NCBI GenBank assembly: GCA_023374025.1
Contig: SIJG01000042.1
Coordinates: 434,001 to 498,000 of the forward strand
DNA length: 64,000 nucleotides
Direction: 5' to 3'
Source: Heterodera schachtii
Taxonomy: Eukaryota > Nematoda > Chromadorea > Rhabditida > Heteroderidae
A program made the position numbers and the translations under genes. The notes below the pieces were generated by a model, which saw only the letters and a program-made list of their open reading frames with translations, did no database searches and was not told the origin of the DNA. This document shows positions 12,201 through 24,000 of the stretch, in pieces. How positions within the stretch are numbered: position 1 is the first letter of the stretch; every line of letters starts with the position of its first letter.

Positions 12201-14112
12201 TTTTTTTTTATAAAAATTCGGAATTTTTCGGCGCTTTTTGGCACTGCGACGTTTTGTCTCGGCGTTTTGTCCCGACGACGTTTCAGCAACGACGTTTTGT
12301 TCTTCTCCGCTCAAATTAATAAAGGAAAGTGGGAATTTTTGGAATTTTCTCCCTCCTTCCGGTTATGGCCTGCTTAAGTGTTTAATTCTTGAGGTCATTG
12401 CTGTTCATGGCTTTACCAAACGTGAAATGCTCGAGCTCAAATATATGGTTCGGATGATTGGTGCTCGCTTCAGTGTTGCCATTGAACAGAAAAGCGATTT
12501 TTTGGTCGTCAATAAAAGGTGCGTTTCTTTTACACATTTGAAATTTCAATGCCCCAATTTCTCGTGCAGTGTTTTCACTGAAAATTTGTGCCAATTGGCT
12601 GCAAGAGTTGGCACTGTTTTGGTGAATTTCCAATGGCTTCTTGAGCTGTATTTCGGCTCGATCATTTGTCTAACTTCACCCGACCATCAACGCTTTTCTC
12701 CCCAGAATGAAAATGCTTCACTCACTGCTTCATCTTGCTCTCCTCTTGCACTGTCGAAAGTGTGCGAAATGTGTCATAAATTATTGGGTAACGAAACTCA
12801 CTTTTTGTACTTTCTTTAGTAAACTAAGGTTTTTTAGCTCCTTGGAGTCATTCGCCGATTTCATTAAATGAAGAAATTATTCGGTTGGCTCATGAAATGA
12901 AATACAACTTAAAAAATGACATCGCCATTTTCCCGGAAAAGCAATTTAGGTGAGTTAGGGAAAAGAAAACAGTGTTACAATTTTGGCAGAATCTCCAACA
13001 AAGCGCCTACTGAAAAACAAATCGAAGCGGCTATTGAAGTTTATGCAAATTCGGAAAACAAGCCGAAAGTATTAGCAAATTTTCAATATAGAAAACCTAA
13101 TTAATGGTTTTTATGTTCAGTATGCCATTCTTTTCGAAGGTTTTTTCCCCGACCAAATTGACTGTCTTTCAAAAAAAGCGCGTTTTCTTGGTGCTGACAT
13201 CGTTTTTTCTGTTGCGTTGTGTACACATTTTGTGACTTCGAGTTTATACCGGACGTTTGACATTTTCTTTCCTTTCACTTAATTAAATTTGCTGCTTAAG
13301 TGTTAATTTGCTCGAGGCAATTGCCCTGGGCAAAAGTGTGGTCACTCCGCTGTGGGTTGAAGCGAGTTTCCGTCAATTGGGCTTTTTACGTGAGTTGATT
13401 TTTGTTTTTCGCCTAATATTTTGTTGCATTAAAATTGCAGCGGATCTCAATTTTTTCGTAAGAGATAGAGAGAATGAGAAGAAGTACGGCTTTAACCTCA
13501 AAGCAACAATATTACGAACGCGAACCCGAAGAGTATTTAAAGTATTTATTTTTGTTTTTGTTTATTTTCCAATGGATGAATTTTTAGGGCGTAGAATTTC
13601 ATTTAAGTAGCGAAGTGCAACCAAAATATGAAATTATCCGAAGGTTAGTTGAAGCAGCCGGTGGCACAGTGCAGAAGGAAAAGCCAAAGAAGGAATACCT
13701 TTTAAAGTGTATTCAGGTGAGTAGGAGCAAACCCAGCCTAGGGGGAGGGACAGTGAAAATGACCGTTCCATGCTTATTTTTGGAGCTTATTATTGTGGGG
13801 ATAGCCGCTGGAAAATCTCACAATGCTATTTTTTATCGGAAATTTTTTTACAACTTTCCCCTCGTTCAGAAAAATATGCCATTCTTCATTATTTGTGATA
13901 AAAACACACTTTGTTCCTACCAATTTCTTATGGATTCGAACTTTCGTAAGTCTTCCTTTTGAAAGGATTAAATAAAAAATAATTTAGCTATTTTCAACGA
14001 GGATTTCATTCTGGTGGCTATCCTTCGACACCAAATCGACGTTTCTGAAGAATTTCATGCGTTTTCATTAAATTCAACTCAAACTTCTAAACCTAAAAAG
14101 GCCGATGAATAA
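9253..14112 (+). CDS. PTIP/PAXIP1-like multi-BRCT protein with Q-rich N-terminus
   Basis: PTIP is a nuclear BRCT scaffold of MLL3/4 H3K4 methyltransferase complexes and the DNA damage response. The start exon (MCEPIG, 9253-9270) splices to a Ser/Gly segment, then a long glutamine- and proline-rich region (9.54-10.55 kb) with several Q4-Q7 runs, as in PTIP. BRCT signatures follow: ICLAGCVFLLIDDCDPHLVD (11.14-11.21 kb) with RIVSLNWLNDAIAKRQV (11.57-11.62), VIAVHGFTKREMLELKYMV (12.39-12.45), YAILFEGFFPDQIDCLSKKA (13.12-13.18), VVTPLWVEASF (13.34), and a C-terminal pair holding RDRENEKKYGFNL, AAGGTVQKEKPKKEYL and FILVAILRHQIDV before TAA 14112. The C-terminal pair matches PTIP better than TopBP1. 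Some internal exon borders are uncertain. One intron holds an inverted-repeat element (11.78-12.31 kb). Confidence 0.85.
11779..12309. mobile_element. inverted-repeat element in PTIP intron (ACGTCGT-rich termini)
   Basis: The left end contains AAAACGTCGTCGGCTGAAAC followed by GTCGTCGTGACAAAACGTCG. The right end contains the reverse complement of this arrangement (CGACGACGTTTCAGCAACGA then CGTTTTGTTC). About 80-bp imperfect arms surround an AT-rich, non-coding centre, and the next inner arm (GCCGAAAAATTCC / GGAATTTTTCGGC) also pairs. No clear target duplication was found. It is probably a MITE. Confidence 0.7.
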
Positions 14113-14226
14113 ATTTTTGTTTTATTTTTTGAATAAATTTTAAATAATTAGCGTTAGACTAAAATAAATCGATTTGATATATTTAAATCACAGATGCATT
14201 AACAATTAATTAATTTTCATGATTAA

Positions 14227-15586
14227 ATGAACCGACAAAAGCGCCAAAATTTAAATTCAATTTTCAAAAAGAAGGCAATTGACTTGGCCCTCAATCAGTC
14301 CCCTCTCTCGGTACGCTTATCATTGAGCTGCTTCCATCTCTTTCTCACAGTTTGTTGTTCATATTTATTCCAACTTAAAAAGGAATTTAGGCGGAAAAAA
14401 TTAATGAGCGGAACAAAGTGAAAGTCACTCTTTTGTCAAAACCTCAGTGTGATGCGAATGGTTATGAGATAATTGTGGACTATAAGCTAATTGTGGGAAA
14501 TTGGACCAAATTGGTAATAAATGTGTGGAATGGAGCAAATTAATTTCGTTTATTAATTGTCAGGTACAAAAGGACAAATGGGACGTGGAAGAAACGCTCT
14601 TAAGCATGGAGCACGACTCGTGTTACATTGACACTTTGGAAGTGCTGGCCAATGTGAGGGAAACTTTGGCCCCACAAGGTTGGCAGGGAATAAACTAACA
14701 GTAAGAAAAAAACATTCATTTATACTATTTCCATTCTTGGGTGTCAAAATTCAATTAATAAAATACGAATTTTAAGACCCATAAATATTAAACTTGCAAT
14801 GGTTCATTTTTACAGACATCAAAACTTCAACAGGATTTCGCAGTTTTAATATCTTGGCAAGTGTAATAGCCGACCTAGTGTTAGAATTGGATTGAATTAA
14901 GTGTTCCGACAGAAGTTTTTACTGTCAACACGACACATTTGAATTTGTTGGGTGGCCGAATGTTCAAGGAATGGTATGAAAGAGAATGTCAAGGTAATTA
15001 ACGAATTCTAATTGAAAAGGGTTTATAAGACAATGCGAAAATTTTAGGGGAGAAAAACGCTGTCATCCAATCGATTGACGCCAATGAATTAGAAGAGTTG
15101 CTCCAAACTTGTTGTGCTTACGGGTCGACTCCAACGATACACAGGTGAACCATTCTGTACATTTCTGTAAAATTACCATTTGGTTTAGGAAAAACTTTCG
15201 GAAAATTTTGGAAATAGCGGACAAAGAGAAAATTTCAGGGTTGTGGGTTTTTGTCTTTTTCGTTAATTGTTAACCAAATTAAGCCTTTTGCGCATTGTCG
15301 AGTCTTTTATCATTGATTCCGAATGCATCCATCCAATTAGGAAGCTTGAATATGCAGCAGGTCAAAACTGAATCTGCAGGGTCCGACAAATAACTCAAAT
15401 GTTCTTTCAAAAACAGAATATCGGATGAGCCGACTCGCTGACACAGTGCTTCGATTATTTCCTACTCAAATTGATCGTCTCGATTCATTATTCTTATATT
15501 TAGCAGAAAATGGAGAGACATTGGCCGATGTTCACTTGGATGTACTTAAAATGCTTGACATTCATGATTCATACATTGTTATGTAA
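14227..15586 (+). CDS. BTB/POZ-like domain protein (putative)
   Basis: The start (MNRQKRQNLNSIFKKK) leads into a moderately conserved-looking segment (CDANGYEIIVDYKLIVGNW) and then a region resembling the second half of a BTB fold: FTVNTTHLNLLGGRMFKEWY, DANELEELLQTCCAYGSTP, KNFRKILEIADKEKI, and KLEYAAEYRMSRLADTVLRL. The last two follow the BTB pattern of 'elLelAdkyqi' and 'lleLAekYnlkeLad'. BTB proteins often serve as dimerisation or Cul3 adaptor modules; the role here is unknown. The exon border near 14.87 kb is unclear because the obvious phases do not join. It starts 114 bp after PTIP stops and ends 110 bp before ALG14, consistent with operon-like packing. Confidence 0.5.
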
Positions 15587-15696
15587 AACAAATTCTTGCT
15601 CTTGACAACTAGCACTTTTTCGTCATATCAACACATTTTATCTCTTATAATTCAGTTTTGCTTTTATTTTGGGACGTTTTTTGTTTTTTCATTCCA

Positions 15697-16814
15697 ATGT
15701 CTCCTCCTTCGTCCTTTCTATTTGAGCAGTTTTTCCCATGGTTGGTCTCCTTAGTTGCTCTGTTCTCTATAATTATTTGGTTGCGAAGCAAAACAAATCG
15801 AACTTTGTTTGTGAATCACGAAAAAGGTAAGGTTTAAAGAGAAGGAGGAGAATGTTAATTAAGTTGATTAGCATAACAAAAGGGAGAAGACTAATGGCCG
15901 TGCTTGGTTCTGGCGGACATACGACCGAAATGCTCAAATTGCTTGCTGCCCAGGACGACCTTTTCCCTGAAAGGCTGTACGTAATTGCCAAATCAGATAA
16001 CTTGAGCATAGCAAAGGTTCTAATTTGAACTGTCATTCATTTGGTTGGTTTATGATAATATTTGAGGTTGAGGAGTTTGAGCGAACACATGGCAATAAAT
16101 TCTGTGTCAGAATCGTCCCAAGGGCACGTGAAGTCGGGCAAAATTTGCTTTCGTAAGCCGTGTTTCAACGTTTTGGTCGGTTCGAGTCCCAAATCTCATT
16201 TTTTGCTAAATCGTGAATAAGTTGTAACTTCGGCTAGGCTTTTAGGTTTAAAAACTGCCCAATCCAAATTTAGGGGTGTAAAATCGTAAATAATTGCGAA
16301 TAATTCGAAAAATAGATAAAAACCCTAAAAATCGTAGCCCTAGTTGTAACAATGTGATGGGACACAAACCGACGAGAATGCCGTAAATGAAACCTTACAA
16401 TAATTACTTAATTCCAGTTCCCTCGGGAGTACTGTCGTTGCCTTCTTCTATTCCTTTAAACTCGTTTATCAAGAACGGTAAAACAAAATTTAGAAACTAA
16501 TATGTTCACTTTTATTGCCAGAGCGGACGTTGTTATCAGCAATGGACCTGCAATTGGGCTTGGGATTTGCCTTTTTGCCTGTTTATTCGATTTTCTCCGG
16601 TTGTATCGTTGCCGTGTTGTCTTTGTAGAGTCAATTTGTCGTGTTCAAAAGCTTTCACTAACCGGCTGTTAGTTTATAATTCTCCTTACGAACCATTTTA
16701 TTTCTTTATTTAGGGCTAATTTACTATTTCCGGATTTCTCACGCGTTCATCGTTCAATGGAAGAATTTGCAAAAGAAATACCCAAGAAGCGAATATATGG
16801 GCAGGCTCGTTTAA
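15697..16814 (+). CDS. alg-14: ALG14, UDP-GlcNAc transferase membrane subunit
   Basis: ALG14 anchors ALG13 to the ER cytosolic face; together they add the second GlcNAc to dolichol-PP-GlcNAc in N-glycan assembly. The first exon encodes a hydrophobic membrane segment (WLVSLVALFSIIIWL). Next come the family hallmark LGSGGHTTEMLKLL, RIVPRAREVGQNLLS, ADVVISNGPAIGLGICLF, VVFVESICRVQKLSL, and the C-terminal AFIVQWKNLQKKYPRSEYMG followed by RLV and TAA, matching the family's final motifs. Introns are short. One (16158-16418) contains a degenerate hAT-like insertion. It is the last of the four-gene plus-strand run. Confidence 0.92.
16229..16342. mobile_element. degenerate hAT-like MITE (114 bp) in ALG14 intron
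   Basis: A perfect 8-bp direct repeat GTTGTAAC (16221-16228 and 16343-16350) flanks 114 bp. The right end is ...CGTAGCCCTA, the same TAGGG-type terminus as other hAT-like copies here; the left end pairs with it only imperfectly. Confidence 0.5.
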
Positions 16815-17175
16815 TTTTCATGCTTGCTGTAATTTTTCAGCTAATAAATTGGTACTCATGCACTTTGTGTCCCATTTTGAAAATTTGCTTTATGTTAGAA
16901 ACTGAACAAAATGATCATTTTTTGATGTTTTCAATGATTGTGACTTCTTTTAACTTGTTTTAATCGTTTTTAGAGCAATAGTGAGAATTTTGAAAAAAAA
17001 TTTTTTTTTTATAATTTTCGACTATTCGGGTCCGTGATCCCGAATTTCATCTAGCGCATTTTTACAGCCAATGATTTTGAATTCATAGCCGTCAAAATTT
17101 ATTTTTTTTCGCAAAAAACGAAACCTATACATAACTTTATATTCCTTGGAGGCGAATATGGATCTTCTCATTTCA

Positions 17176-17867
17176 CTATTCTTTCCCGCGAAGAAATTTA
17201 GAAAGGAAGTCCTAAAGACCAAAATTAGCGTTAACCTCGTAAACTGTTGTACCTTCGGTTTCGGTTCGATGTTTTCAGCAAAAAGCATGTTTCGAACGTG
17301 ATAGTCATTGTAGTAATAATGCCTAAAAATGGAAAGTGAGTCCCATTCCATGCAATTACTGTCGCTACTTCATCGACTGCATATGATGCCGGCACTCCTC
17401 AACTTTTCTGTCAATGATTCGAAGATCAGAGATATGGGCATTTTTTGTGAACTCTTACAGATTTAGAAATGTATAATTTAAAAAAAAAACATTGAAGAGC
17501 ACTGATCAATTGATTTTACGGTAATTTTTTTGAACATTCCAGAAGTGGATCTGCAACTTTTCTCTACACGAGGAAACGAATATTCATTAAAAATCAGTTG
17601 TTCAGTACCTTCAATTAACAGAAAAAAGAACATACGTTTCTTCAACACTTCACGGAAAACAGGAATCGGTATGTCCCAAAATTCTTAGATTGAAATTTAA
17701 TACAGAACGGAAGGAAATCACTCACCGAAATCCCACCAATATACTTTCACACTTCTTTGCAACTTTTTGTACATGATGAGGACGTTTCTCTTGGCTTCAG
17801 ACTGATTATGCGATATGACGGGTTTGACAGTACGAGAGATTATTGTTGGCACATTAGACAAAGTCAT
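17176..17867 (-). CDS. nuo-3: NADH dehydrogenase (complex I) subunit NDUFA6, LYR family
   Basis: NDUFA6 is an accessory subunit of mitochondrial complex I with an LYR-type fold that docks the acyl carrier protein. The start MTLSNVPTIISRTVKPVISH is followed by NQSEAKRNVLIMYKK, the family's 'eAkrrVl.LYk' motif. A later exon gives EFTKNAHISDLRIIDRKVEE, matching the conserved 'F.KNAHvtD.RviD' motif, then HYYYNDYHVRNMLFAENIEP, KPK, and a final exon DFLSKFLRGKE with TAG at 17176-17178. All joints fit GT-AG introns. It starts 112 bp downstream of the GST kappa stop codon on the same strand, so the two may be co-transcribed. Confidence 0.88.
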
Positions 17868-17979
17868 TGCCGAAACCAGGAATTTATATTAAAACAAATA
17901 TAAATGGAAAAGGAAAACTAAAAAATATTTAAATGTACTAGTAAACACAGAATTTACAATTTAGGCATTGTCGTATTAT

Positions 17980-19563
17980 TTATTTGAAAGGCAATCTAAG
18001 GCCAAATTGGGTTTTATCGATATTTAATAGCGAAGCAATAAGAGGCCATTTGTCAAAGCTATTGAAATTCTTAGTCGTATCATTGTCAAAGTGAAGCACA
18101 GTCCATGGGACATCGAAACATTGCTAAAACAATTCAATTTGTTAAAAAAAATAAATAAACCAAAGAACAGTAACAAATAGAGACCGGACGGGACCGGGGC
18201 CCCGCCGGGACCCCCGGTCCCGTTTTTTTGGACAAACCACCGGGAGTCCCGGAGCCGGGATCCCGTCCCGGTCTATTTTCCAACTCCCGGCCCCGGTCCC
18301 GGCCATTTGGGCCGGAAAAACGGGACTAAATTTCATCAGTGAAATTATCAAATTACCCCGAATTTGAAAGAAATTAATAATTAGTTGCATATTTTGAATT
18401 TTTTCGAAAATTGAATTTTCGAACTTTTGTTCGAATCCGGGTCAGGGGTTCGAAGTGGGCCGAAATAGATATCAGAATCTCGAATTCTACGACCCAGAAA
18501 ACTATATCTTTATTTCTAAAAATTTTTTTGAAAATTTTCTTTTTCAAAGAGGGGGGGGGGGGTACCAAGTACACTATTACCCTTGTTTTAATCCCAATCT
18601 AAAATAGGACTACAAAAAAAAAATTTAAATTTTATTAATCAACTTTTCACAAATTTTGAAAAAGTCCCGGTCCCGGCGGGGCCCCGGCCCAAAAATCGGG
18701 GCCGGGACCGGGAGTCCCGAAAAACGGGAGTCACGGACCCGGGATCCCGTCCCGGTCCATTTTACGAACTCCCGGCCCCGGTCCCGGCCATTTCAAAATT
18801 CCGGTCTCTAGTAACAAATCTGACTCTCAATGCCCACCTGTCGATTCAGAAGCTCACAATGCCATTGTTCGATCAATTTCCCCCATCGGTTATCGAAAAT
18901 AATTTCATCGGGTGGAATTTGAATATTCAATTGTCTGAGACTCTAAATATTCAAATAAATGATTTTAATATTACCCAAGTTGTTACCTCGAGAAACTCCT
19001 CATGGTCCAGGTGTACATTTGAAATCCATAATTTGCGCCAAAAGCTTCTTGAAAGTTCAATGAGGCTTTCGTGCCCCCTTTCCGACGCAACCATATTCAT
19101 AAAACATTGGGGCAGCACTGTGTTTGATAATTTTGCGAGTAAATCATCAATTATGCCCTTAAATTTCTTTCTTTAATCTTTTCCACTGACAATTATTGTA
19201 TACATGTCTGGTCCCAATTGTAATGCCATGGACTCGGGCCAATTCTCTCTGCTGTTCAAAGAAATTTTTTCTCAATGCCGCCGTGGAGAAAGGGACCAAA
19301 TTTCCTGGTTTTTAAAATGATTTTTGGGATGTAATTAACAAATACCAGCAGAAGTTAATAAGCTCGAATAATGCACAGGTCGGAAGTTATACTCAATGGA
19401 AGGACAGAGTCTTCGCGTGACATTTAAACGCTAAAAAAGCAACATTTTGTAGTGACCACAATAAATCCGTATGTAATAAACTTTCAAAAGAAACCTCGAA
19501 CATTATCCAAGAAGATATTGTCGTAACATCATAATAAAAATCAATTCTCTTGACAAAATTCAT
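17980..19563 (-). CDS. glutathione S-transferase kappa-class (DsbA-like) protein
   Basis: GST kappa enzymes are DsbA-fold thioredoxin-like transferases of mitochondria and peroxisomes. The start MNFVKRIDFYYDVTTISSW fits the first beta strand and active-site loop ('iDfFYDvvSPySw'). Next exons read SIEYNFRPVHYSSLLTSA and NLVPFSTAALRKNFFEQQRE (the substrate helix region), then LSRSFWRKLWISNVHLDHEE, and finally CFDVPWTVLHFDNDT and FDKWPLIASLLNI with TAA at 17980. The 'G.PtfV..d....fGsDR...l' region is recognisable but has TTKNFNSFDKW, so the usual Gly-Ser-Asp-Arg is altered. A 633-bp hAT-like element sits in the last intron. The gene is divergent from SEC22 with about 200 bp between start codons. 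Confidence 0.85.
18178..18810. mobile_element. hAT-like non-autonomous element (633 bp) in GST kappa intron
   Basis: Ends TAGAGACCGG...CCGGTCTCTA are inverted repeats rich in CCCGG and CGGGG, flanked by the perfect 8-bp duplication GTAACAAA (18170-18177 and 18811-18818). The subterminal GC-rich arms (about 150 bp each) pair with each other. The AT-rich centre contains a G11 run and no transposase-like frame. Confidence 0.85.
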
Positions 19564-19761
19564 TGTGTCCTTAACACTTCCAAAATAAAATTATTTCACT
19601 TTAGTATTTAGGTTATTTTATACATTTACATATAATGCCAAGAAATTATAAAAATGACGTAGCTAACCATAAACCTATAGCTAGCTAGCTACAATTTGCA
19701 TGTGCATAAATCAACAATATTTGTGGATTTGATTACAGAATTAAACAGTAAAATTGATCAA

Positions 19762-20773
19762 ATGAGCATTATCCTTACTCTGATTGCTCGAGTGCGTGAT
19801 GGGCTGATTTTGGCTACTTCAATTGAGGGGGCTGATGACGTAAATTAATTCATTATAATTTTTCTTCAGAAATGAAATTTAGCCTGAGCACAACACTGTC
19901 AAGTACATGACACAAGCGAAAATGCTGTTCAAAAAGTTGAACAGTCCGGGGACGCCTCAGGCGCAATCAGTCGCCAGTGGACAATATTTCTTTCAGTGAG
20001 TGCATTTGTTGTAATGAATTCCATTTGAAAATATCTGTCATTATTTGAGCTACATTGTCAAAGACACTGTATGTACGCTTTGTTTATGTGATCAGACGCT
20101 CCCGAGAAAGGCTGCCTTTTCTTATTTGGAGGAAGTCGGGAGTGAATTCCTCAACCAACACGGCACTCAAATCGACGCTACGGCCAGGCCGTACCATTTT
20201 CTCGAATTTGGTATTTCTTTCCTTTTAATTTATTGGGATCCATTTGTTGCTTCAGACTCTTATATCCAGAATATCAAACGAAAACATTTGGACAGGGGCC
20301 GTAACGGTGAGCCTTTCTTTCTCACTTTTTGTTAGTTAAAATTCAAAGGAATTTAACAGCGATGGCAGCGGTTAACAGTGAGCTTCAGGATGTGACACGG
20401 ATTATGGTCTCGAACATCGAAGACGTCATTCATCGAGGGGAGGCGTTGAACAGTGAGAGCCTTGTTAATAAGTGAAGTGTGGGAGCGGCGGTTAGATAAA
20501 AACGAATATTCCTATTTTACACTTTTTAACTTTCTTGGATCAGAATCGCTTTTGCCCTCTCCCACCCTCTTAATTCAATTTGTTTCACTATTTAGTCATT
20601 CTAATTAACAAAATTTAGTTTTGGAGTCCAGGGCTTCCGACCTTTCGGATCTGAGTAAAAAGTATCGAGAGGACGCGAGACAGTTGAACCGACGAACGGC
20701 CATCTTCAAACTGTTCGTCGGACTTGCAGTTGCTTTCGCCTTGTTCATGGTCTTCCGCTTTGTCTATATGTAA
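19762..20773 (+). CDS. sec-22: SEC22, vesicle-trafficking R-SNARE
   Basis: SEC22 is a longin-type R-SNARE for ER-Golgi transport. The longin domain begins MSIILTLIARVRDGLILATS and continues with MTQAKMLFKKLN, YFFHYIVKDTVCTLCLCDQT, RKAAFSYLEEVGSEFLNQHG and ARPYHFLEFDSYIQ. The SNARE motif reads MAAVNSELQDVTRIMVSNIE, DVIHRGEALN / LESRASDLSDLSKKYREDAR, and the protein ends in a C-terminal anchor KLFVGLAVAFALFMVFRFVY. The zero-layer arginine is present (DVIHRGE). Six or so exons with short introns. The next gene (AGL) starts 280 bp downstream. Confidence 0.95.
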
Positions 20774-21053
20774 GCAAATGGTCATTCGTTGTCAGTGGTG
20801 TCTCACATATCTTCGCTTTTATTTTATTTATTTGTTATTGTGCGGTGTCAAAATTCCCCTTCTTTTTCATTTGTCTAAAAATGAAAATGTAATCATTTTA
20901 TTTATTGTTGTTTTTCATTAATAAATATATATCTCTTTTATGGATGAAAAAAGAAAAGAAATTGCGTTTTTCTTTCCAAAATTTTTGCTATGATTGAATT
21001 ATTATTTGTCCTTTTGCTAATTTTTAAATGTTTACTTTGAATCTAAGTCACCG

Positions 21054-24000
21054 ATGAGCACACTTTGCATTGAACTCAATAAAGATGAGTTTTTGGACAG
21101 CAAAATTGTACGGGTCGAAAAGGGATGGAATTTGCAATTTGTCCGTGGGATTGGCCTCTTTGGAAAGTCTGTGCGGATCCGAATTAACGAGGCTGAAGTT
21201 GAGCACGTATTCGCTGGTGCTGTTACGGTCGATGACTTGGATTCCCGGACCAATTGGGTGTACCGTTGTGATCAGTTCGGAGCATTTCGGTCCTATTTTT
21301 TTGACTACGTCTGTAACTTTGCTGCTTCAGCTATGAATTCTTCGATGTTGAGGCGAATGCCCTCTCTGCGGTTGGGAGGGGTTTTTTCTGCGTTGTGCCC
21401 GAGTGGCAAATTGCTGGCGTAGGGAAACGACTCACATTGAACGGATTAAGTGTGGTCACGCACTTGGCCAAGTTGATGGGACCGCTCAGAGAGTGGCGGG
21501 ATCGCCTGAGGGTGGCCAAGGAGTCCGGTTACAATGTCAGAGCGATGCTTTTTCACTAAACATCTCCGCCCCATTTTGAGGTCATTCATTTGACTCCCGT
21601 GCAGACATTGGGAATTTCGAACAGCAGGTGGCCATCACTTCCCATGCCATAATAAATTAATTGCCCACGACATTTGCGCCCCAACTAAAATAGGACTCAT
21701 TTATCGAACTCCTTTACACTGAACTTTATTTAATCTATGTATTAGTCATTCATTTAAAACAGAGCTTGAAAATGCTAGTCAGTCTACCAATCCTTAATCG
21801 GCCAATTGATACTGTAGAATTATGCTAATTGTAAAATGTCCTAATAATGTTTTATATTTCCATTCTTCATCTTTACCGTAATTGAAAAATCAGGGTTTGG
21901 TCGTTCTGTCCTGTCATTTTCCACATTTTTTCCTTCTTCCGAGGCGCAAATGTCGTGCCACAAATGTCGGGGTTCCATGCCCATTATACATTTTAATACC
22001 CTTTCTTAATTACGCTTCCCCCAATTTCCAATTTTAGCTACTCTATCGCCGAATTCGATCAGCTGAATCCGCCGATTGAGGCTAACTTTTCAGATTTAAA
22101 GCATTTGGTGGATGGAATTGAGCATGAGTGGCACATGTTGACTATCCAGGACGTGGTGTGGAACCACGCTGCAAAGAATGCCAAGTGGTTGCAGGTGTTT
22201 GTCACTTGGCTCATAAAATGCCATTGTTCCCAAAATTTGCGTTCAAGGACCACCCTGAATGTGCCTATAACTGTGCCAATTCGGCCCACCTAAGACCGGC
22301 GTATGTGCTGGACCGGGCGTTGAATCAGTTCAGCAGGGAAATTGGGGAGGGGAAATGGACGAGCGAAGGAATTCCGACGGACATTCGACACGACACTCAC
22401 CTTTCGGTGGGGGGGGGGGGCATTCCCGTGGATTAATCGGAAAGTGCCAATGGGAAGGCTCTTCGGAATGCTCTCGCTTCAAAAGTGTTTCCCTCCATTC
22501 GATTGCACGAGTTTTTTCAAGCCGACGTGAAAACAATGGAAAAGCAATTCAAAGCTAAAATTGGATTAAGTTGGTTTGATAATTGAACTAGACAGTTGAG
22601 ACAAATAAACGGCCAATTAATTAACTTTCCTCAGCAGAAACCCCTGAGAATGGCAACACAGGCGGCGATTCCATCGAATTAATCGCTGACCCAAACTTTC
22701 GTCGTTTCGGATGCTCCGTTAATTTGGCCCAGGCCGTGCAACTTTTCGCAACAAAAGAGTGGGACTTCTTTCTTTCTGTTTTTCGTAGGGTTGGTCGGGA
22801 CCGGGACCAAAACACGGACAACTGAGTACCGAAGTCCCGGTTTTGACCGGGACCTGGAAATTCCCGGTGTTTTTCCCGGTTTTCCCAGCCAAAAAATCCC
22901 GGTTTTTCAACCGAAAAAGTCCCGGTTTACCTCAAAATTCCCGGTCCCGACCAACCCTAGTTTTTCGCTGATTCCGTTTTTCCATTGGTCAGTGCTGACA
23001 TTGGCGAAAGCATTGGCCAATTCGTTGCTCATTTGAATCGGCTGAATGAGGACGCCCGACGGACCGTTGAGGGACACATTTTGAAGGCAATCGAAGCGAT
23101 CATTGGCCACGTGCACTACGAAGTGGGGGACAGCAGCAGGAGTTTGCTCCGTTCACAACAAATTTCAGAGAGTGGCAGCAAATGGGCCGCGAAAAGAAGC
23201 AGTGACACTCAGTGAACCGCTGGTCACAAAGTGATCGGATGCCTTTCCCGTGCCTTTCCCCCAAATGTTTCAGCTATTTTTACCATCCTTCCGAATTCGG
23301 TCTCAACGCGTGGGAGGAGGACGAAAAGTTCGCCTTCGATCCTTCGACTTCCGCCCGGCTGATGGCCTGCAACGGTTGGGTGATGAACGCGGACCCAATG
23401 TCCAACTTCGCGGAGTGGCCAAGCCAAGTTTACCTTCGTCGCGAGTTGGTCTGCTGGGGCGACAGTGTGAAGCTGAACTACGGCCAACAGCCCGCCGACT
23501 GTCCATTCCTTTGGGAATATATGCGCCGCTACACGGAGAAATGTGCGCGGATTTTCCATGGGTTTCGCATTGACAATTGCCACAGTACGCCCATTCACGT
23601 GGCGGAGTATTTGCTGCACGCGGCGCGCAAAGTGCGCAAGGACCTTTATGTAGTGGCCGAACTGTTCACCGGCAGCGAACAGTTGGACAATTTGTTCGTA
23701 AATCGACTCGGAATTACCTCACTGATCAGAGGTGGTCAAAAAAGCACCCAAAACGGATCAAAATGAAAGTTTAGAGGCTCAGAATGCGCATGACAGTCAT
23801 GAACAGGTGCGTTCGGCGTGGGTTAATGGGAAATGGCAAAGCGTGCTTCTTCAAGGGGCGCTTTGTTTACCGCTACGGGGGCGACCCGGTCGGTGCCTTT
23901 CGCTGTAAGGCAACGCGCCCCGCCCCGTGGGCGGTGGCCCATGCGCTTCTTTACGACCAAACGCACGACAACCCATCCCCGGCACAGGTGCCGTCTTTCG

